In this document: piece after piece, positions 59,790 through 64,000 of the stretch
How positions within the stretch are numbered: position 1 is the stretch's first letter
Layout of the letters: every line of letters begins with the position of its first letter
From: Acetobacter sp. UBA5411
GTDB lineage: Bacteria > Pseudomonadota > Alphaproteobacteria > Acetobacterales > Acetobacteraceae
Assembly: GCF_002409645.1 (NCBI RefSeq)
Contig: NZ_DHNR01000031.1
Span: 227,169-291,168 of the forward strand
Direction: 5' to 3'
Length of the DNA: 64,000 bases
Notes under the pieces: generated by a model
Seen by the model: only the letters and a program-made list of their open reading frames with translations
Database searches by the model: none
Told to the model about the DNA's origin: nothing
Program-made: the position numbers and the translations under genes

Positions 59790-60608
59790 ATGCACATTCT
59801 CGTCATTCTTGATCGCCCTGAGACAGCGCCCTTCATACTGGCAACTGTAAGGCTTCTGTCTGAAAAAGTTCCTGATCCTGCCATCAGGGTTCTTCATCCG
59901 CGACTGGCGGCTGATCCCAGGTTTCAGTCGCCGGATGAAGGTATGCCCAGCGCCGATGACCGGGAGCGTTTCGAGCATGATGAAACGGACCGCTCCGTTG
60001 CCCTGCACGGGATTTTTGAAGAATGGTTGGCTTCCTCACAACTTATGAAATCTGCTGAGTGGTGCGAAATGTCCGGCGTTCCACGCACGATTGCCGCTGA
60101 ACAGGCAGGGCAGGCTGATCTGACAATTCTGGGACGACCTCTTGCCGACGATCCTGATTATGTGAGGCAGGCGTTCGACGGCGTCCTTTATGACGCACGG
60201 GCGACCGTTCTCATCACGCCCCTGCAGTGCAGACAGACCTTGGCGACTCATCCGGTGATTGCGTGGCATCCGTCATCCAGTCTGGAACAACTCATCGCTG
60301 AGGCACGTTTTCTGCTGGAGCAGGCGTCCCAGATCACGGTCATTATTGGTGAAGAGCGGGAGAATGAAGAGAAAATACCTGATATCGTTCAGGAGCTTCA
60401 TTCTGCAAACATTCCTGTTTTTGTAGACCGTTTTATCATTCTTCCTGCCGGTGTCGGTGAGGAGATCAGGAAACGGGCGCTCTCCGCAGGAGGTGATCTT
60501 CTGATCATGGGGGCTTATACCCACTCGCATTTTCTCGAATGGCTTTTTGGCGGTGCAACGCGGGATATTCTTGCGCACGACACACTTCCCATTCTTACCC
60601 ACCACTGA
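59790..60608 (+). CDS. Universal stress protein (tandem Usp domains)
   Basis: A 272-residue protein with two Usp-like halves. The second half ends with LLIMGAYTHSHFLEWLFGGATRDILAH, a variant of the G-x2-G-x9-G-(S/T) ATP-binding motif; the first half is more divergent. The start at 59790 opens the MHILVILDRPETAPF strand. It lies 33 bp before crcB on the same strand and downstream of the fluoride aptamer, and Usp genes are known members of fluoride-riboswitch operons. Role: stress protection, mechanism unknown. Confidence 0.85.
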   Translation: MHILVILDRPETAPFILATVRLLSEKVPDPAIRVLHPRLAADPRFQSPDEGMPSADDRERFEHDETDRSVALHGIFEEWLASSQLMKSAEWCEMSGVPRTIAAEQAGQADLTILGRPLADDPDYVRQAFDGVLYDARATVLITPLQCRQTLATHPVIAWHPSSSLEQLIAEARFLLEQASQITVIIGEERENEEKIPDIVQELHSANIPVFVDRFIILPAGVGEEIRKRALSAGGDLLIMGAYTHSHFLEWLFGGATRDILAHDTLPILTHH

Positions 60609-60641
60609 AGCAAATTTTCCAGACAGGAGACAGAACAGGAT

Positions 60642-61055
60642 ATGCCCACAACCATACTGCCAACGATCCTGATTGCGCTGGGCGGAGCCGCTGGAACCCT
60701 GCTGAGATACTGGGTCGGACTTGCTACGACGCGCTGGAGTCAGGCTCTTCCCTGGGGAACCATTCTGATCAATGTGACCGGTTCCTTCGCCATCGCCTTT
60801 TTCGCCGCACTGACCGCAGGTGGCGGGCGTCTTCAGGTCTCTGATACGGCCCGACTGGTGTTCATGGTGGGGATCTGCGGAGGATACACCACTTTCTCGT
60901 CATTCAGCCTTCAGACGCTGGATCTTCTGCGCAATGGCGCACCTGAGCGGGCGCTTCTGAATATCGGATTGTCTGTGGTGCTGTGCATGATGTCAGTCTC
61001 GGCAGGGTATTTCGCCGGACAGGCTCTCAATGCGGGTCACACATCTGCCGGGTAG
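60642..61055 (+). CDS. crcB: Fluoride channel/exporter CrcB (Fluc)
   Basis: A 137-residue protein with four transmembrane helices. The N-terminal GGAAGTLLRYWVG, the GTILINVTGSFAIAFF helix with the conserved Asn, and GICGGYTTFSSFSLQTL with the fluoride-coordinating Phe/Thr/Ser residues identify CrcB/Fluc, which works as a dimer to expel fluoride. A GGAG sequence lies upstream of the ATG. It ends the usp-crcB operon. Confidence 0.95.
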   Translation: MPTTILPTILIALGGAAGTLLRYWVGLATTRWSQALPWGTILINVTGSFAIAFFAALTAGGGRLQVSDTARLVFMVGICGGYTTFSSFSLQTLDLLRNGAPERALLNIGLSVVLCMMSVSAGYFAGQALNAGHTSAG

Positions 61056-61293
61056 GGCGTAATGCTCCTTGTTTCATTCACGCATGGCCGTTTTGCGGTG
61101 AGGAAACAGGAGTGCACTCCATCATAGGCCGTCAAGCGGATATGATGCTCCCGGCCTCGATACTCTTTTCATTGCTATCGCTCCAAAGCGTTTGCACCTG
61201 AACGGCGCAGGTTCACCGTTGCGGCTAAGGAACAGTTTTGAGCGGAACGGATGCGCTTACGGTGCGTTTGCAGCAAAAGAGACGGGGTCTTTT

Positions 61294-61361
61294 ATGAACG
61301 TTGTTCAAAAATATGTTGCCGGCGATTGTGGTGGGTGATATCAAAAATGAACAATGTTCAT
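61294..61361 (+). promoter_or_regulatory. Twin GAAC-N3-GTTC palindromic operators before the aas-like gene
   Basis: TGAACGTTGTTCA (61295-61307) and ATGAACAATGTTCAT (61347-61361) share the core TGAAC-N3-GTTCA. Their centres are 53 bp apart, about five helical turns, and the second site lies 43 bp before the start codon. The form suits a TetR-family lipid-responsive repressor; no such gene is in the window. The rest of the 348-bp gap after crcB has no gene. Confidence 0.65.
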
Positions 61362-61403
61362 TAACCCACTCATGAACAGATCAACTCTCTCCGGAGCCGG
61401 TAT

Positions 61404-64000
61404 ATGACCGCTTCTCTTCTGACCGAACGCCGCTTTCTTCCGCTTTTCATCAGTCTGTTTGCCTCGTCGCTTGGTGATACGCTTCTGCGTAACGCCCTGG
61501 CGGCACTCGTTCTCTGGACGGTGGCGGGTGGAGCGCCGTGGATCGTGGCTTTCGCGGCGGCGGCGTTTGTTCTGCCCGCCGCGTTTCTGTCCGGTCTGGG
61601 GGGAGAGCTTGCGGACCGGATGGACAAGGCCCGACTGATCCGTATCCTGAAACTGGTCGAAATCCCCATAGCTTTTCTGGCAGCGGCCGGACTGATGACG
61701 GAGAATATCCCCGTTGTTCTCTGTGCTCTGGCAGCGTTCGGCGTGGTTGCCTCGCTTTTCGCGCCGGTGAAATACGGCATTCTTCCGGATCAGATCGAGG
61801 CCGAGCGTCTGCCTGTCGCCAATGCGCTGGTTGAGGGGGCTGTTTTCGCCGCCATCCTGATCGGTTCTGTTGTTGGCACGGTGCTGACCGGAAAGATCGG
61901 TGCGACAGAAGCGGGTTTCTGCATCATCGGACTGGCCTGTGTGTCGTGGCTGAGTGCGCGGGCCATTCCTGCGTCATCGGCGGCGGTTCCGGATCTGCGC
62001 GTGCAGTGGAATATTCTGGCCTCGGGCGCGGCCCTGCTGCGTGAACTGCGTGCGGACCGTCGCTCATGGTATGCAGCATTGGCCGCCGCGTGGTTCTGGA
62101 TCATGGGTGTGACCATGCTGTCGCTGCTGTCTCCTGTGACACGCGATGTGCTGAAGCTGACCCCGACATGGAATGCCGTGTTTCTGGCACTTTTTGCTGT
62201 CGGAATTGCTTCCGGTTCTGCTCTTGCAGCCTTTCTCTGTGGCGGCCGCGCCATCCTGTTGCCGGTCTCGTTCGGCGCGGCCCTCTCAGGGCTGGCGATG
62301 ATCGTGTTGGGATTCTTCCTGTCCCATCCAGTCGGTCTGCCGTTTGCTATCGTGCCGGTGTGCTTTTTTCTGGTCGCCTTGGGTGGAGGTCTGATCGCCG
62401 TGCCAACCCAGACCGCCGTTCAGACGTGGGCCAATCCGCAACATCGCGCGCGCGTGGTTGCTGGCATGAACATGCTGGCCGCCATCGGTATGACCGTTGC
62501 GAGCCTGATGCTGTCCATCACTCAGCGCCTCGACGGTGAATCCGTCGCACATGGCAGCGAAATCATCCCGTTTTTTGTGATCGGTGCGCTCACACTTCTG
62601 CTCGCGCCTGTTTTTGCCCGGACCCTGACGCGAAATCTGCCGGGTGAGCTTCTCTGGTGTCTCTTTCGCGTCGTTTATCGGTTGGAGGTGCATGGAGAGG
62701 AAAATTATCCTCTCCCCGGCGAGCCGGCTGTGATCACGCCCAACCATGTCAGTTGGCTTGATGCGGCGCTGATTGTCGCCATCGCGCCCCGCAAACCGAC
62801 TTTTGCAATTGACGTGCGCATTTCCAGACTATGGTGGGTCAGGATGCTCCTGCACTTCGTGCCGACGGTTGCTGTAGAAAGTGGCAATCCCTTTGGAATC
62901 CGCACGATGGCGCAGGTTGTGGAACATGGTGCTGCACTGGTTATCTTTCCAGAAGGGCGTATCACCGTCACAGGGTCTCTGATGGGTATTCAGAGTGGAG
63001 CGGCCTCGATCGCAGATCGCGCTGATGCACCGGTAGTCGCCGTGCGTATTCAGGGTGCCGAGCGCACCGGTTTCAGTCGTCTTACGCGCACGCAGACACC
63101 GAAAGCCCGTTTTCCCAAAATTCGTATTACGCTTTTCCCGCCTCGTAAACTTGCTGTTACAGACGACATCTTTGGTCGGACTCGTCGTAATGCCCTGACT
63201 GCTGCGCTGCGCGATATGATGGAAGAGGCGGTTTATCGGACGACACCGGCCGACGGGACAATTCTGCAGGCGGCGGGTCGTGCGGCCAGAACCTACGGCA
63301 TGCAACGTCTAGCCATTGAAGATCCGATTTCAGGTGCAATGACGTGGAGAAAGCTTCTGACTGCATCAGAGGTTCTCGGAGAGGCGCTGTCTACTCGTCT
63401 TGACCCCGCCCGTCCGGTTGGGCTGTTGCTGCCGACGTCCAATGCGACGGCTGTCTGTCTGTTCGGTTTGTGGTCACGTGGTTTTACACCCGCTCTGCTG
63501 AATGCGACAGCGGGTGCGGCGGGTTTGCGTGCAGCACTGCTGTCAGCCGGGATCACCACAATCGTGACATCCCGCACGTTCGTTGAAAAAGCCCGGCTTG
63601 CCCCCGTGCTTGAAGCGCTCAATCCAATGCCTGACATCTTGTTTCTTGAAGATTTACGAGGAACAATCGGGCTGGCGCAGAAACTGCGTGGTGTCTTGCG
63701 GGCTAGACTTGCTCCAGCGAAGGCTCATATTCAGCGTGAAGCGGATGATCCGGCAGTGGTTCTTTTTACGTCCGGTTCATCAGGCACACCGAAGGGCGTT
63801 GTGCTGACGCATCGTAATATTCTTGCAAACATTGCGCAGGTGACTGGGCGTATCGGATTCAGTCCGGCAGATCGTGTGCTTTGCACGTTACCTCTTTTCC
63901 ACGCGTTCGGACTGACCGGCAGTTTCCTCCTGCCGCTTCTGTCAGGCATCCCAACCTTTCTTTATCCTTCGCCGCTGCATTATGCCGTCATCCCGAAACT
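61404..64000 (+). CDS. aas: MFS (LplT-like) / acyltransferase / acyl-ACP synthetase fusion, 3' end outside window
   Basis: 865 codons are visible. Residues 1-410 are an MFS domain resembling the lysophospholipid flippase LplT (FASSLGDTLLRNALAALVLW, LADRMDKARLIRILK). Residues about 420-620 are a PlsC-type acyltransferase with NHVSWLDAAL (HX4D) and FPEGRITVTG motifs. The last part is an AMP-binding acyl-ACP/CoA synthetase with VVLFTSGSSGTPKGV and FHAFGLTG. In E. coli these are two proteins, LplT and Aas, that import and re-acylate lysophosphatidylethanolamine; here one polypeptide should do all steps. Upstream twin operators imply control by a lipid-sensing repressor. Confidence 0.9.
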   Translation, partial: MTASLLTERRFLPLFISLFASSLGDTLLRNALAALVLWTVAGGAPWIVAFAAAAFVLPAAFLSGLGGELADRMDKARLIRILKLVEIPIAFLAAAGLMTENIPVVLCALAAFGVVASLFAPVKYGILPDQIEAERLPVANALVEGAVFAAILIGSVVGTVLTGKIGATEAGFCIIGLACVSWLSARAIPASSAAVPDLRVQWNILASGAALLRELRADRRSWYAALAAAWFWIMGVTMLSLLSPVTRDVLKLTPTWNAVFLALFAVGIASGSALAAFLCGGRAILLPVSFGAALSGLAMIVLGFFLSHPVGLPFAIVPVCFFLVALGGGLIAVPTQTAVQTWANPQHRARVVAGMNMLAAIGMTVASLMLSITQRLDGESVAHGSEIIPFFVIGALTLLLAPVFARTLTRNLPGELLWCLFRVVYRLEVHGEENYPLPGEPAVITPNHVSWLDAALIVAIAPRKPTFAIDVRISRLWWVRMLLHFVPTVAVESGNPFGIRTMAQVVEHGAALVIFPEGRITVTGSLMGIQSGAASIADRADAPVVAVRIQGAERTGFSRLTRTQTPKARFPKIRITLFPPRKLAVTDDIFGRTRRNALTAALRDMMEEAVYRTTPADGTILQAAGRAARTYGMQRLAIEDPISGAMTWRKLLTASEVLGEALSTRLDPARPVGLLLPTSNATAVCLFGLWSRGFTPALLNATAGAAGLRAALLSAGITTIVTSRTFVEKARLAPVLEALNPMPDILFLEDLRGTIGLAQKLRGVLRARLAPAKAHIQREADDPAVVLFTSGSSGTPKGVVLTHRNILANIAQVTGRIGFSPADRVLCTLPLFHAFGLTGSFLLPLLSGIPTFLYPSPLHYAVIPK

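Noticed and set aside
59453..59812. 119-codon plus-strand frame between rho and usp
   Set aside because: It runs through the fluoride aptamer and into the usp start, with Cys/His/Arg-rich composition typical of non-coding DNA.
1..64000. CRISPR arrays, IS elements, prophage genes or rRNA
   Set aside because: No regularly spaced repeats, transposase, integrase or rRNA signature was seen anywhere in the window.

Overview
The window looks like chromosomal DNA of an acetic acid bacterium (Alphaproteobacteria, Acetobacteraceae; probably Acetobacter or a close genus). This is inferred from the mix of genes: a cytochrome b/c1 pair followed by MTA phosphorylase, an alphaproteobacterial LexA box (GAAC-N7-GAAC), a fused MFS/acyltransferase/acyl-ACP-synthetase protein, several short-chain dehydrogenases and AAB-style glycosyltransferases. 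The DNA is moderately GC-rich with AT-rich intergenic stretches. No phage, insertion sequence, CRISPR array or rRNA operon was seen.

Layout. 1-6.1 kb: 5' part of a UvrA paralogue (minus), a nitrilase-family amidohydrolase, a SelW-like CxxC protein, an orphan double-glycine-leader peptide, a YnfA membrane protein and queE-queC-queD (7-deazaguanine synthesis). 6.2-11 kb: secreted proteins of unknown role, a glycosyltransferase, LapA-domain protein, pyrF, trpF and tRNA-Ser(GGA). 11-17.6 kb: DUF72 protein, Rieske/FAD oxidoreductase, two SDRs, an MFS carrier and a BamE-like lipoprotein. 17.7-20.5 kb: cytochrome b and c1 without a Rieske gene, then mtnP. 20.7-23.9 kb: a papain-like protein and a divergent fnr/ompW pair with two FNR-box-like sites between them. 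24-30 kb: EEP-family phosphohydrolase and AI-2E family permease; XRE regulator, mercaptopyruvate sulfurtransferase and cystathionine beta-lyase; lexA with its own SOS box. 30-34 kb: a TonB-dependent receptor behind a near-ideal Zur box, and a sugar-porter MFS protein. 34-37.3 kb: an AT-rich-flanked cassette of a GT2, a PIG-V-like membrane glycosyltransferase and a tiny protein. 37.5-47.6 kb: Gly-rich exported protein, Bcp peroxiredoxin, glnE, a giant AsmA-like protein, a COG0523 GTPase and a WD40 protein. 47.9-51 kb: tRNA-Gly(GCC), a frameshifted histidine phosphatase and an unusual large PLP-fold protein. 51-55.7 kb: rmlBACD plus a rhamnosyltransferase-like GT2. 56-61 kb: corA, a small exported protein, rho, and a probable fluoride riboswitch ahead of usp-crcB. 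The window ends inside the MFS-acyltransferase-synthetase fusion, which is preceded by two matching palindromic operators.

Regulatory signals seen directly in the sequence tie several genes together: FNR boxes (fnr/ompW), a Zur box (TonB receptor), a LexA box (lexA), a fluoride aptamer (usp-crcB), a palindrome before the XRE gene and twin palindromes before the aas-like gene. A dispersed cloverleaf-like repeat occurs in two full copies (after mtnP and lexA), one half copy (after the AsmA-like gene) and probable degenerate copies. The least explained material is the PLP-fold protein/histidine phosphatase pair, the orphan double-glycine peptide and the bc1 genes without a neighbouring Rieske subunit.
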